Below, piece after piece: positions 1 to 12,442 of a DNA stretch of 64,000 nucleotides. The notes under the pieces are model-generated. The model ran no database searches. It saw nothing but the letters and a program-made list of their open reading frames with translations, and was not told the origin of the DNA. The first letter of the stretch is position 1; the number at the start of each line of letters is the position of its first letter. The translations under genes and the position numbers were made by a program. The stretch comes from Caprimulgus europaeus (lineage: Eukaryota > Chordata > Aves > Caprimulgiformes > Caprimulgidae): the NCBI GenBank assembly GCA_907165065.1, contig OU015525.1, positions 2,608,622 through 2,672,621 of the forward strand. Reading direction: 5' to 3'.

Positions 1-166
1 AAACAAACAAATAAATTTCCAAATAAACTTGAGATAATAAGTTAGTATTTATATTGCATCAAAGCTACAGTGAAGAATAAGTAATAATCATCAATGAGTT
101 ACCAATAATAACAACGTTAGTACAGAAGTAGATATAGTGCATGAGATTACTTCTTGACATTGGAAT

Positions 167-930
167 AGAATCACAGAATCACAGAATATTAGGGATTGGA
201 AGGGACCTCGAAAGATCATCCAGTCCAATCCCCCTGCTGGAGCAGGAACACCCAGATGAGATCACACAGGAAGGCGTCCAGGCGGGTCTTGAATGTCTCC
301 AGAGAAGGAGACTCCACACCCTCCCTGGGCAGCCTGTTCCAGTGCTCTGTCACCCTTACTGTAAAGAAGTTCTTTCTCAAATTTAAGCGGAACCTCCTGT
401 GTTCCAGCTCACACCCATTGCCCCTTGTCCTATCATTGGACACCACTGTGGAGAGCCTGGCCCCATCCTCATGACACTCACCCTTCAGATATTTATAAAC
501 ATTAATGAGGTCCCCCCTCAGTCTCCTCTTCTCCAAGCTAAAGAGCCCCAGCTCCCTCAGCCTTTCCTCATCAGGGAGATGCTCCACTCCCTTAATCATT
601 TTGGTGGCTCTGTGCTGGACTCTCTCCAGCAGCTCCCTGTCCTTTTTGATCTGTGGGGCCCAGAACTGGACACAATATTCCAGATGTGGCCTCACCAGGG
701 CAGAGTAAAGGGGAAGAAGAACCTCTCTTGACCTACTGACTACACCCCTTCTAATGCACCCCAGGATGCCATTGGCCTTCCTGACCACAAGGGCACAGCG
801 CTGGCTCATGGTCATCCTGCTGTCCACCAGGACTCCCAGATCCCTTTCCCCTTCACTGCTCTCTAGGAGATCATTTCCTAACCTATACTGGAACCTGGGG
901 TTGTTCCTGCCCAGGTGCAACACCCTACAC
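167..930 (-). mobile_element. CR1 LINE, young J/Y-like copy, 5'-truncated
   Basis: The sense 3' end is at 167, where two AGAATCAC octamers mark the CR1 tail; the 5' break is near 930. The minus strand holds an open frame (216-950, 244 codons) for the C-terminal part of CR1 ORF2, downstream of the RT catalytic core. Landmarks are [47 protein letters not shown] and [17 protein letters not shown]. There are no frameshifts or stops, so the copy is young. It closely resembles the copies at 21959 and 45957. It lacks the RT domain and all of ORF1, so it is a dead-on-arrival insertion. Subfamily naming is from memory. Confidence 0.95.
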
Positions 931-3734
931 AATAACCTATCCTGGCACAATAAAACCTTTTAGGAGTCTAGTGTGGGTTTGTTTTCACTTTTCTGTATGT
1001 CAGAATATTAGTTGCTCCTTTCAGATTACCAGCATCCCAAAGGAAGATTACCAACCAAAATAATCTCTTTTACCTTTATTAAGACACCTCAAACAAAATA
1101 AATTAATTTGTTTATATGGCTAAGAAGAGAAAAAAAATTAAAACCAGAAAACAAACAACAAAAAAACAAACCCACAATAACAACAAAACTTTTAAGATCG
1201 TTGTTTTACATCAGCAATACAGCTTGGCTTGTGCCAGATAACAACAACATAGAGAAGATGTTTATAATTTGAAATTAACATTAACTTCCAGAGCACAAGC
1301 AGAGGCAGCTTCACTATTCCTTGATCCAACTGAGAAGATCTGAAGGGTGATTAAATTTGTTCTTTCTAAAGGGGATGCATACTGGAGGACAAGAAGTACC
1401 TAGGGATTCCAAAGAAACTTATTTTTTCCTTCATTTTTCTCTCCTTCTTAAGGTGTTTTTTCTTCTGCTATGGGGGGATTAGAAAAAGTGTTTGATATAG
1501 CACCAAGGAAACACTAGATGTACAATGGAGACCTTAGAAGGTAAGAACCTAGGGCAATGGAGCTGAAGAAAAGTATAGCCATATCATCATGTTCTTTTGT
1601 GTAGCTCTGGAGAAAGCACAGTAGAAGACAACATACAGGTGGGGATGGCATTTTGGGCAGAAGAAAGGAATTGCAGGGAAAAAAAAAAATATATTTTATC
1701 CAAGATAAAGTTTTAGGATAAACTGAGCAAGGGACTTGGGAAAGAGTATTTAGACATTTTGAAGATGAAAGTATGAATGAAGTGAATCAGTGGGCAGGTT
1801 TAAAAGGGTATATGATGTGAACTAAAAGTGGGTCAAGAAAGTTATTTTAACAAACACATTCCTGATGAAGTAAATGAACAGGATTTGAAGACCTGAATTG
1901 GTTTTGTGAATTGAAATCTTTGTGGATGCATCAATATTAATTCCACATAGAAATAACTTTTTTTCCATTTGAGTGTTCATTTTAACTTCAAACAATTGCA
2001 TCCAGAAAATTTTGTATGTTGGTGTGTAAATAAAGGATATTTGCAGTGAGCAACAGCAGTTCTCTTTATTAAAAAATCCAGAGTGAGATTCTGTTTGAAA
2101 TGAAGACATCAAAGTTTTAGTGTCCAGTACTGGTGTCTACGTTTGGATTTTGTGTATGAGCTGCCAATATAGATAGTGAACCTCTAACAGATATATACAG
2201 TACATCTCAGAGAGGGATTAATTCAACAATAACTACAACTTGGCTGCCTACACAGAGGCATCTCGTGCTGTTTGATTTACAGCTGGGTATCAAACCATCC
2301 CTCTGTGATTGGCAGTATCTCCTAAGGGAGACATTATTCTTCAGAAGTGGGAACTGAAGGCTAAAATGACATTAAGTGCTTGTGTTTAGGCAACTCTATT
2401 GCACAACACAAGTTTAGGTTTAGCTGAATTACTCCCTAAATACCACTGAGTTCACCCATCAGTGATAATAATAGGATTTTGGATACCTAGTGACCAGGGA
2501 TATACCAATGCATTTATATCTTAATTTTCAGCTGAATCTCTGCTCAAGTTTCTATTGAACAATTTCCAGCAATGGATATTCACTGCTTTCTTAGCTTACT
2601 TAGACTTTTAAATTTATCTACCACCATTTTTTTTATACAAATGGAGTAGAGCTGATAAATCATGCAACACTATATTCTGCAATTCTACCTTTACCATCTT
2701 TGCAGACACTTTATTCAAGTTACAACATTCCTCTAGTGATGCACTGCCTGTCTGTGGTCCTGAAATGCTGACTTGCAGCCATCATTATAACAATTTTAAA
2801 AATTATTACTATTATTATAATTTTTTTCTTGTGATATAGCCTACCTAGGCTGGCTGCTCCCGTTGGATTTTTTAATGTTGGAGTATTATTTTTGGCAAGG
2901 TGGAATTGTTAAGCTAAACTGAGGTTTTGCCTGGTAAATGAGGGTATCAGTTTAGATGAAAATTGTGGTAGGAGCAGATAAGTAGGGTCTACAGCCTTTT
3001 GAACATAAATTTTATGTTCCTGACAGAGATTCTAGAAAAGACCAAGTGAATCATACTGTATAATTGCCTATTTGACTCTGTTAACTGTAAAGAGAGTCAA
3101 GGAATGAGGTGATAGGCATCCAAAGTGATATGAACTTCAGATTTTTCCCCAGTTTGGAAACCTTTTTTTTAATCTATTTCAATTGGTAAAGTGATGTAAG
3201 ATTTATGGTGATGTGCTGAGCTCTCCACCCAAGGGAGAGTTGCTCTCTGCTTGGGCAGAGGTTAACGTATGCAGTGGCAGAGCTTGCTTTGTGCACAGCT
3301 TCCTACTGATTTCCACTGTTAGGGGGGATATGGAGTTAAGTCACTTATTCCTGTGTCTGATAGTGTCAATCAAGGAAGATAACAGGTCTGGAATGTGATT
3401 GGTTTGTGGGAGGAGTGGACCTGAGTCTAATACTAAGTGGGCCCTGCAGAGGATGCTCCTCTCAACCAGGAGACAGGGACTGAGTAGCTGCAGTTGTGTA
3501 CTGGGGGAGGTCATCATTGTCTCACAAATGCTCTTTTATAGACACATATATTAGTGTTGTGCACCAGGTTCCTTTCATTTAATATTGGACATCTAAAAGA
3601 CTGGTGTCTAAGGTAGACTTAGGATGCAGCAACAGTTAAGATATAGATAAACATTTCATTCATTAAGTATCACAACTTTTGGAATGGCTGAAGTTAGGCA
3701 ACAGTCTGTGCTAAAGATATGGGGTGTCCTGTAA
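931..3734. other. Unannotated AT-rich DNA
   Basis: No gene or clear repeat is seen. An A-rich stretch with CAAA-type units lies at about 1120-1190, and short ATT-type simple sequence at about 2795-2825. A weak MIR-like string (minus sense, about 2345-2385) is too faint to call. The open frame at 1822-2112 (minus) has no recognisable protein features. Confidence 0.6.
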
Positions 3735-3862
3735 ATCACAGAATCATTAAGGTTGGAAAAGACCTCTAAGATCACCCAGTCCAACCATCAACTCATCACC
3801 ATCATGCACACTAAACCATATCCCTGAGTGCTACATCTACATGTTTCTTGAACACCTCCAGG
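3735..3862 (-). mobile_element. CR1 LINE 3' tip
   Basis: It starts with ATCACAGAATCATTAAGGTT and continues through the usual 3'-UTR text (GGAAAAGACC, CTAAGATCA, GTCCAACC, ACACCTCCAGG). It is a roughly 130-bp, severely 5'-truncated older CR1 of the same subfamily type as the tips at 40141 and 61208. Confidence 0.85.
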
Positions 3863-6099
3863 TATACATAGTGATTTCACTTTTTAACTTGTTCAGATCT
3901 CCCAGTCTGCTTCTGGGTTGGTGATTTCACTGTTGGGATTTGATTTTTTCCTTGGTGTAAAATTGACTTGTGCATCTTGCTGTTGTAGAAACTTGAAGCC
4001 CCATAAATGTAAGTGTCCCCTTGTGCTGATTGCTGTACAAAGTATATACAAGGTCTCTTAGAAAGAAAAAGTACAGAATATTGAGTGATGAAAAAATAAA
4101 TAGGGATTGTGTTGCTTGCCACAGTGATGTAATTACTGAAAGAGCACATTAGTCCTGGGTCTAAGCTGCAGCACATGTTGTGTTGCATACAGCTCACTGC
4201 ACTTTCATTTAGAAGCACCACTGAGTTTACAGCTTAAGCAACCAACCTCCAACTAGAAGACTAAATATCCTATTAACAGTCATCTTCTGCTGATGAGTCT
4301 CCTGCCTTTTTCCTCACTGAAAAGAATAAAAAAATAAAAATTAAAAGCTTGATAGTCTGCCAAAACCATCCCATGCTTTCCTTGTGAGCATTACCTGCTG
4401 CTTGATGGGGTAGAAAAGAATGGTAAATTATGTTGCTGAATTTTGAATGATCTCTGCTGATCAGCTCTATAGATTGCTCATGATCTGCTATCTAGGATCT
4501 CAGAGAATAAAAAGCAGCTACAGTTTGACAAAATACAACTTCCCATCACAAATATATGACTATTTCATTTTAAGCATGTTTTAGCATTCCAACTGCCTGG
4601 TCCCATAAGCTTCAGAGAAGTTATAGCTACTTGGGATTCTATAGCAATACTCACAGACTTAATAAAACTGTCTTGGCGACTAATGAATTATTTAAAGACT
4701 GCATAAAGAAAATGTAACCCATGCATTTAAAGTAGGAAAATCCACTTTAAAGTCATCATGCTGCCGTCTTTATCAATCTTACAAGGTTTTTTCTTCATAT
4801 ATTGGTATTTTGTTTGTCTAGGCTGAATGAATTCAGAATGGGAAGTATTGTCATTTAATTTAGGCCAATACTTTGGTTTGCATAAATTTATATTGATAAT
4901 ATATATATATATATATTCTCTTTTATTCCATGTATATATTTGCTCTATTAAACAATAAAGTGCTTCATATAAAACTGGAAAGAATGATATATAGAAACCA
5001 CACACCCAGATGTAACTTGCAAAGGGGTGTAAATTTATTTTTCCTGGAGCTAACCTTGACCGTGAGTATCGAAGATTTTTTACTTTTTGCATAATGATAG
5101 GCTTGAATTTAGAGTGGGAAGAAATTACACTGTATGGATAGAAAATCAAGTAGCTCAATACCACCTTGAGAGGTCAGAAGCCTCTAGTAGGACTGAATAG
5201 GTAAGAAGTAAAAAAGGAGGGAAAGAAAAGCCCCTGAATAATGTGATGACTGAACAGGCATAAAATCTATAGAAAATCTGGGCTTTAATGCATGCAGATG
5301 CTGGACCTGTTCAAAGAAGCAGCTACCTGAGCTGAGGAGAAAGTCCTGGAAATTAATGGAAAAAAAAGAAAATTCCATATTTTTATGTGAGATTAAATCA
5401 CCAGAAGCACACATACACAAGTAGGTGATGGCATCCCTTTGCTTTGTCCTTTACAAGCTGTTACTGTTTGAAAAGCCTTTGCAGGATTATACACCATCCC
5501 TGATACAGTTCTCAGCTCATAAAGTAGCTAAAGATGGTGACAACATTTTTGGAGCTAGAGATATTTGTTGTTCTTACACCCCCTTTGGATTATCTTCACT
5601 GGCAGCAGAGATGTGCACATTTACACAATAGTGCATACACATAGTGACTTAAAATGTGCCAGTCCTTTGAGTGATCCATGGCAGTGCCATGATGGATGAA
5701 AAGACAGTGATTTGGTTTAGCAGAGGGAAATAAAGATGAGTGAAGATAAAAACATTTGCAGAGTAAAGTGTTGGAAAAAGATCTATTACTAGAATATGAT
5801 TTTTTTCTCCCCCTCTCTCCAAGTCAAACTGAGTCACACAGCAAGTAAAAAATCAGATAAAAGTTGATTATTATCTATGCACTGAACATGAAAAAAGAGG
5901 CAAAACAGTGTGATAGGTAAGGTAGGGAGTTGAAAAAGTAGATTAGATTGGCTGTTCTGAAGCAAGACAAAAGGAGAAAGAACATGGGGCAATGTGGTGG
6001 TTTGGGTGACAAAGCTAGGCTGAAAACATTATTTGCTACAGACAGGTGAAGGATTTGCAAGAAAATAAAAATTAGCTTTTCAGCAAGGGTTTGCCTTTC
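3863..6099. other. Unannotated AT-rich DNA
   Basis: No gene or dispersed repeat was recognised apart from a (TA)9 run at 4899-4916. The 145-codon minus-strand frame at 4727-5164 includes the translation of that TA run (YIYIYI) and looks like chance. Confidence 0.6.
4899..4916. repeat. (AT)n microsatellite
   Basis: Nine uninterrupted AT dinucleotides. Confidence 0.95.
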
Positions 6100-6165
6100 C
6101 CTGTCAAGGTCACACATGTCAGATGGAGCAAGAATCAAGGACCTGCTCTCTGGAACTCAAGAGAA
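6100..6165 (-). mobile_element. MIR-like SINE relic
   Basis: Read on the plus strand, CAAGGTCACACATGTCAG followed by a 'caaggacctgctct...gaactcaag' string matches the reverse complement of the MIR core ('gtgtgaccttg' box, then the pre-core). It is strongly diverged and only the central part is recognisable. It could be coincidence. Confidence 0.4.
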
Positions 6166-7407
6166 GCTACAGTCTGCATGACCTTGTTTCTGATGAAGGT
6201 ATCCTCCATTCAGACTTGCCTTTCCCTTCTGCCTTCCCACAAATGTCATCAAGGTTCTTCTGCAGGTTGAGAAGTCTCAGAAGGCTCCTCACAGTGTCTG
6301 GATCTTGCACTGTGATGTCCCTCTCTGTGAGGCTGTGCTCAGTCCTTGTAGCCCCATGACAACAGATGATGTTGTCTGCTCTCTTCTTGGGTACAGATTG
6401 ATTCTACATATAAGAAAGAAGAAAATGCCTCCCTGAACGAAACTACTGATGCCAGTGGGACACTTTGGGAGCACTCTGGGGAGAATAAGGATGTTGCACC
6501 AAGTGTTACAGTGCCCTGATGGTAAAATATGGGCATAACTATTTCCCATTCCAAAACCTTCCTTATTTTTTGAACCACCATGTCAAAATATGCATCCTTT
6601 TCTCTCCAAGCATTGCTCAATGTTTTGTATAAATTAATAAGGGAAAATGTCGATGGAGATCCTGCACTGTCAACATTGGAGTGAGGAATACCTACTCTCT
6701 CCAGTCTGGGAAATTCTCATCTGCTTAACTTCTGTGGCTGGAAGAAACCATAGATGCCTCAAACTACCAAAGAGAGTCAGCAATGTGCCACAGTTGAGAA
6801 TTACTAGAATAATGGGGAAAGTAGAAAAACTGCTGAACACAAGGGTCTGGGTGCAATTCCCAACTCAGGGAATATAAATCCTACTCGTTTCCATAAGAGG
6901 GGAGAGTGTAACAGGGGAAGCACTACCCAACAGATGCCCTTCTTTTCTATTTACCCTGGATGACCATTGGCAGAAGATAGGGAATTACTTAGACCTTACA
7001 CCTCAACCAATACAACTGTAATGCATTTAAATCTTAGTGTTAAACTTAAAATCTTTAAGATGGTCACATTCCTCTTTCATCACAAAATGGATTAGATACT
7101 GTCCCCCTGGGTTAATAGTTATGGACTGCAAAATCTTCCTATCAAAACCCATCTGGACAGATTTGCAGGTCTAGGGAGCTGCTGTCAGGAAGGAAGCAGG
7201 TACATCTAGCACAAGCTTTACACATTTAGATCATGTGTTATATTGTTTTTATTCTTGTCCCTGCCCAATTAAGAGTACTGGCTTAAGTGTCCCCTAGGAA
7301 AAGTTTCCTGGGGATACTGTCTTGCAGCACTGTCAAATAGCTGGGAAAAGCATTAACTGTTTTCTGCCCGATGGAAAGCTTTTATGAAGGGAAACACCTT
7401 GTGATAT
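6166..7407. other. Unannotated DNA
   Basis: No gene or confident repeat is seen. Overlapping short frames on the minus strand at 6289-6620 have no domain signature. Confidence 0.55.
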
Positions 7408-8021
7408 TGTGATAATTTAACTTAGCTGGCAGCCAAAACAAGACATAGCCACTCATAGCTTCTCCCCTAGCCCCTTCCCCCCTCACCCAAGGAATCAGGG
7501 TGAGAATTGGAGGAGTAAAGGTGAGAAGACTTGCAGGTTGAGATAAGAACAATTTAATAATTAGAGTAAAAATAAATTTAAAATAAGAAGAGTAATAATG
7601 ATTACAACTATATTTATATGAGTGATACACAGTACAGTTGCTCACCACCCGCTGCTAATGATCCTGGAGGAGTGAAAAGGAACCCCAAAACTAAAATTGC
7701 AATCCCTGGAAAGCAAGCCCTGAGGGATTCCTGAGAGAATCCCCCCCTTTTTTGATCAGCCCTGGTTAATGTATTAAACATGACATGATATGATATGGAA
7801 TATCTTATTGACATATCCAACTGTCAGTTCTGGGTTTTACTAACTCCTACACTTTTCTTCTCCACTCCCTCTGTCCAGTCCTCTCTTCTTGGAAGCTGCC
7901 CAAGCAAGGTGTCCTTGTAGTTATCAACATTGTTCTCATAACAATCCCCACTGAAACCAAAGCACAGAGCTTTCACGCTACTAAGAAGAAAATTAACCCT
8001 GTCCTAGCCAAAACCAGGACA
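7408..8021 (-). mobile_element. Solo LTR of an endogenous retrovirus
   Basis: On the minus strand it begins TGTCCTGGTTTTGGCTAGGA and ends TTATCACA, so it has the TG...CA boundaries of an LTR. An exact 5-bp target-site duplication, GATAT, lies at 7403-7407 and 8022-8026. A sense-strand ATTAAA poly(A) signal sits at 7553-7558 (TTTAAT on plus), followed by a 'cttatctcaacc' U5-like segment. The TATA region (about 7765-7790) is degraded. At 614 bp with no internal region, it is a solo LTR left by LTR-LTR recombination. The text matches a widespread avian LTR family I recall as ERVL-type; a 5-bp duplication fits that class, but the name is from memory. Confidence 0.9.
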
Positions 8022-8934
8022 GATATCCACAAAATGTGAATGAACCTTGCCATTTCCATGGATGTTTTGCTTGCAGGTCTTTGAATAGAGATACACTGAG
8101 ACAAATAAGTGTATTGGAGGGAGAGTCAGTGGCCAGTTTTAAAGGAAATAAAGAAGTTTTGGAGAAGCATCTATGTTTTAGACTGCATCTTCTTCTCGTA
8201 GCCTGATAAGGGCTGGAGATTGAGAGGATTTGGTTTTGTCCTCACTTCTTGAGACCACCAGTGGATGCACAGCCAGCTGTGCCAGGGACATGGAGAAATA
8301 CTACTGTAACCAGACTCACTTGATGCAAACAAAATGCAAAAAGTTTGGGGCAAGAGACACTTGGAGGAGCTTTGTGTTATGCCCAGGTAATTTTCAGCTG
8401 TGAGTCCTTACTGAAGCAGGATTGAAGTGTCTGTCTAAATTCTTGGTTCCTGTGTTGGAGGCTACCATGTCCTTCAGGAACAGCTGTGGTTTTCTGGGAA
8501 GGTTTGCTTGGGAAGTTCCCATGAAGTGACTCAAATATGAGGAGTAGAGGGAATAGCAGATATTGCATTTCTTCATCAGGCATAGGTTTGTCTTTCCAGG
8601 CTTTCCAGTGCCGGATTGGAAACAAGGTACACAGTAACCAAAGAGTTTTCCCATGCAAGTGCCTTAATCCTGTGTACTTAAAATCTGCAGAACCTATTTC
8701 CACAGTAGCCCTGGGATAACTTCACCTTTGCTGAGCAAAGCTGCACTGTATCAGTACACAAGACAACTCCTGCAGGTGACATTTTGCTCAACAGATAAAA
8801 ATCCAAACTAGTGAAGCTGGGATGACTGGTACTAGATTATGAACCCTGTTGTCATTTTAAATCCAGCCAGCTGATGGCTGTGTCGTGTAGGAAATGAGCT
8901 CTCAGTCTTCTCAAAAGCAGTGAAGCTGGTGGAA
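8022..8934. other. Unannotated DNA
   Basis: Apart from the LTR target duplication at its left edge, no gene or repeat was recognised. Opposed short frames at 8377-8719 look like chance. Confidence 0.55.
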
Positions 8935-9228
8935 ACGGCAGCCCCATCATTCCTGGGGAAACCAAGAGGGTGTCCTGCTCTCCAGGAACTGAGAGTCAAG
9001 TTCTGAAGAGCAACCAAGAGACTTGGCTCCAAGGGGGCACAGGATGAAATCTGGTGGCTATCAGGACAGGAGTGGGGGGAATAGGGAACCAACAAACATT
9101 TGGGAGAAGGAATGATCCTCAGGGTGGAGAGGGGACAGAGACAGTACCTGCACTGGGAAAAGCAGTTGGGCTGAGTGTCAAAAGGAGAGTTTCCAGTAAT
9201 CCCTGGGCATGTTCTGAGAAGAAAGGAA
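8935..9228. repeat. Unclassified dispersed repeat, copy 1
   Basis: This segment is similar, in the same orientation, to 13115-13440. Shared landmarks in order are: CTGGGGAAA(C/T)CAAGA(G/A)GGT; AGAGTCAAG(T/C)TC; TGGTGGCT; GGAGTGGGG; a 'gaccaacaa..atttggga' string; and CTCAGG(G/T)TGGAGA. Identity looks near 70% by eye, so the copies are old. I do not recognise the family; it could be an LTR piece, a DNA-transposon fragment or a local duplication. The 133-codon minus frame here (8832-9233) is weakly similar to an 87-codon frame in copy 2, but both appear non-coding. Confidence 0.7.
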
Positions 9229-9229
9229 T

Positions 9230-9613
9230 TCATAGAATCATAGAAAGTTCAACTAGATCAGGCTGCTCAGAGCCATGTCCAACCTGACCTTGAAGGTTTC
9301 CAGGGTTAGGACATCTACCAGCTCTCTAGGCAACCTGTTCCAGTGCATCACTGCCCTCATCATAAAAGATTTCTTCCTTATATCTAGTCTAAATCTCTCC
9401 TCTTTTAGTTTAAAACCATTACCCCTTGTCCTATTGCTACAGACCCTATCAAAAAGTTTGTTTTCAGCTTTCTTATAAGTCCCCTCTAAGTATTGAAAGG
9501 CTGTGAGAAGGTCCCCCTGGAGCCTTCTCTTTTCCAGGCTGAACAACCCCAACTCTCTCAGCCTTTCTTCATAGGAGAGATGTTCCAAGCTGCTGATCAT
9601 TTGTGTGGTCATT
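9230..9613 (-). mobile_element. CR1 LINE, 3' portion
   Basis: The 3' end shows TTCATAGAATCATAGAA at 9229. The minus-strand frame 9253-9612 (119 codons) encodes the ORF2 C-terminus ([19 protein letters not shown], then [13 protein letters not shown]). Part of the 3'-UTR between the octamers and the ORF end is missing, an internal deletion. The family resembles the copies at 38537 and 58110. It abuts unclassified repeat copy 1. Confidence 0.92.
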
Positions 9614-11151
9614 GCTTAACCTTTGTGGAATTGCTTACACTTACCTCCTCCCTAGCCAGAAGAGGACAATATGCACACCAGCCCCTCTATTTCCACAGCT
9701 GCTACCTAACATCTGCTGAGGAAAGTTTTGATGGAATATATACATTTTTTAATCTTGTCATAACTCACAAAAAGGTGTCAGTTTTACTGAAAATATATAT
9801 TCAGAAACAGTTCTCCTTCCTGAAAGACAGCATTTTGATAATACTGCCAACAAGTTTTTTTGAGCTGGTGCAACTGGATTTTAGTACCACTTTTTTTCCC
9901 AAGAAAAATCAATTATTATTTTCAGTAATTTTAAGAGGTAAAATGGAGAAAGAAACAATTTTTATTCAACCAATTTTTTGGTTAGCTTAATTTTTAGCTT
10001 TAGATTTTATTTTATGAAATATTTAAGTTTCAGTTCCTTCTGTCCACCTTCTGTCCACCCTCTGTATTCCTTCTTAATCTTGGACTGGAAATCACTTTCA
10101 AACTGCAAAATTTCACACTATCTGGAAAGTCTTTGATCTACCCAACTGCAATTTACTGTTAAGGACTTGTATTCATGGATACCAGATTTCTCTTATGTGA
10201 GCTCCAGGAATAACTCCATCAGCTGGCATTGATAGCAATTTGCATTTCCCCATTCCACTTATTTCCTACAAACAGTACATTATTTATTAGTGATGATTTC
10301 TCAAATACTGACTTGTTCCAAAGCTAGTTTGAGCTTCTCCACAGCACACAGCAAGGCATATATATCACCAGAATTAATTTCACTTGAATTTCCTCTATAT
10401 TGAAGCATCCCACACTGGGACATCCTGCATGATATAGATCCTGGGAGGTGATAAAAAGTGTAGTTTCCATTTCCATCCCATGGAGCTAGGAACCTAAAAT
10501 GCTTTTAACTTTGATTTTATTTCTTCTAAAAAACTTAGGTGGTTTTGGAACTGTGCTTTTACATATTGTTGCATTACAATACACTGAGTCTCCCTGGGTC
10601 TCAACAAGTGGGATTCTTCTAGCCCAGTTGTAGGCACCCAGATGTCAGGTGTGTGGTCAAAATCATTATCTATTTGTCCTTATTAATCAATGGTAAGAGG
10701 TAATTATCTTTAAGATGTAACTTGATCTTTCCCTTAGGCCAATATCTAAGGCACTGGAGATGAATTAATGTTTGAAATAGAGGGAAGGAACTCATCTCCT
10801 GGAGGTGCCAGTCTTTTTCTACTGGCTAAAAAAGGGCTAATTAAATTAAATTAGATCAGATTAACTTTTAAAATTCCATTTATAAATCCAATATATGCAA
10901 AAATAAGGAGTTGGCTGTATTCACCCAAGCTGTTGTTGCCTTTTAAGAGCTGGATATAATTTTTTTATGGTATTCAAATAACATTTCTGCAGAGCTCCCT
11001 GGTATCTCTAGTTCCTAAAGTGATAATTTCCCAATGCATTAGATGCAAGGCACTGTTGACCAAGCAACACATCCCCAGCAGGAAGCCAAGGATTTGCTCT
11101 ATTACCAGCTCACTGCCTTCCTTCCTGATGATATGAAATCATCAGGGATTT
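9614..11151. other. Unannotated AT-rich DNA
   Basis: No gene or repeat was recognised. The plus-strand frame 9493-9990 starts inside the CR1 antisense and runs into ordinary AT-rich sequence; it is not a gene. Confidence 0.6.
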
Positions 11152-11262
11152 CATAGAATCATAGAATGATATAGATTGGAAGGGACCTTAAAGATCATCT
11201 ATTTCCAACCCCCCTGCCATGAGCAGGGACACCTTCCTCTAGAACAGGATATTTCAGCCTAG
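11152..11262 (-). mobile_element. CR1 LINE 3' tip
   Basis: It begins TCATAGAATCATAGAATGAT and continues with TTGGAAGGGACCTTAAAGA, 'ccccctgccatgagcagggacacc' and 'tctagaacagg'. It is about 110 bp, 5'-truncated and moderately diverged. Confidence 0.88.
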
Positions 11263-12165
11263 AGATATCTCCTCCATATAATAATTAAGACCTCTCTGAC
11301 AATTTTCTATCAGTTATTCTGGCACATTCCAGCAACCATCAAAACAGAAAGACACCATGTGTGTCTGTCTTTCTATATATCTCTATATATCAACATATTA
11401 TTAAGTATATATTAATATATATTATTGAACATATATGCATATTTATATAATGATCCCTGAATCATTTTTTCCTTTATATTGCAAATTTCAATTTAGCAAT
11501 AAAAATGTTATGTGATAGATGTGGGTCTCTTTGCATCCAAAAGCTCAATGTATATTTCTCAGCATCAATAATTCTAGCCATAAAATACATCTCTATAAAA
11601 TACAATCAGTACTTAGGACTAGATTAAATTAGCTAAATGCATTCAGCTACCTATGAAAAGAAGTTAAAAGGAGTTAACTGTACATTTGGCTCCTTTTTTC
11701 CCTCTCTCATTGCCCTGGCAAGAGATACACATTTCATTTCCCATTGATTTATATATCAGCTAGCAATAATTGGTCTGTAGTTTATTGTGAGCAGAATAAG
11801 AAAGACAGATGAAAGGTGCTGCAGAGGAGCTTGGGTTGCTGAGAAACATTTCATACAGCCTCACATAGCTGCAACTATTTCCTTTTACCATCTCTGGATG
11901 CTTTGAGAGTATAAGAATAGAGAAAACCCTTGCCAAAACCTTGCAGTGGGTCACTGGTCAAGTGAAGTTCTACACTCTGTGCTGTGTCACCTCCATGGGA
12001 GTGGATAGATGATTTCAGATGAGTTATTTTCACTTATTATTGCTCAACATGTGCATGCATGTCTAGTTCACTGTAAAGGCATAGCAAACCCTTGACCTCT
12101 TACTGCCTTAGTGATGGAAGCCAGGGTAGCAAAGCTGAGAAGCTCTGGTATACTAAATCGTAACT
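11263..12165. other. Unannotated AT-rich DNA
   Basis: Very AT-rich degenerate TA-type simple sequence lies at about 11370-11450. Nothing else was recognised. Confidence 0.6.
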
Positions 12166-12442
12166 CTGGAGCCCCCAACACAGACAGGAAGCAGTTAGAA
12201 CAAGTCCAGAAGAGGGTCACGAGGATGATGCCAGGGCTGGAGCACCTCTTCTATGAGGACAGGCTGAGAGAGTTGGGGCTGTTCAGCCTGGAGAAGAGAC
12301 GGCTCCAGGGAGATCTTCTAGCAGCCTTCCAATACCTGAAGGGGGCCTACAGGAAAGCTGGGGAAGGAGCTAGATGGGGGTTGGAGCTGGATGATCTTTA
12401 AGGTCCCTTCCAGCCCAAACCATTCTATGATTCTATGATTCT
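12166..12442 (+). mobile_element. CR1 LINE with internal deletion (upstream of a tandem pair)
   Basis: The plus strand reads into ORF2 C-terminal text ([34 protein letters not shown]) and then jumps from GCTGGGGAAGGAGC straight to the 3'-UTR (GGAGCTGGATGATC...). About 270 bp present in sibling copies are missing. It ends with two ATTCTATG octamers at 12442. The open frame 12111-12401 starts in unique sequence and crosses the deletion, so it is not a gene. Confidence 0.93.

Noticed and set aside
9493-9990. 165-codon plus-strand frame
   Set aside because: It starts in CR1 antisense and runs into AT-rich unique sequence; a chance fusion.
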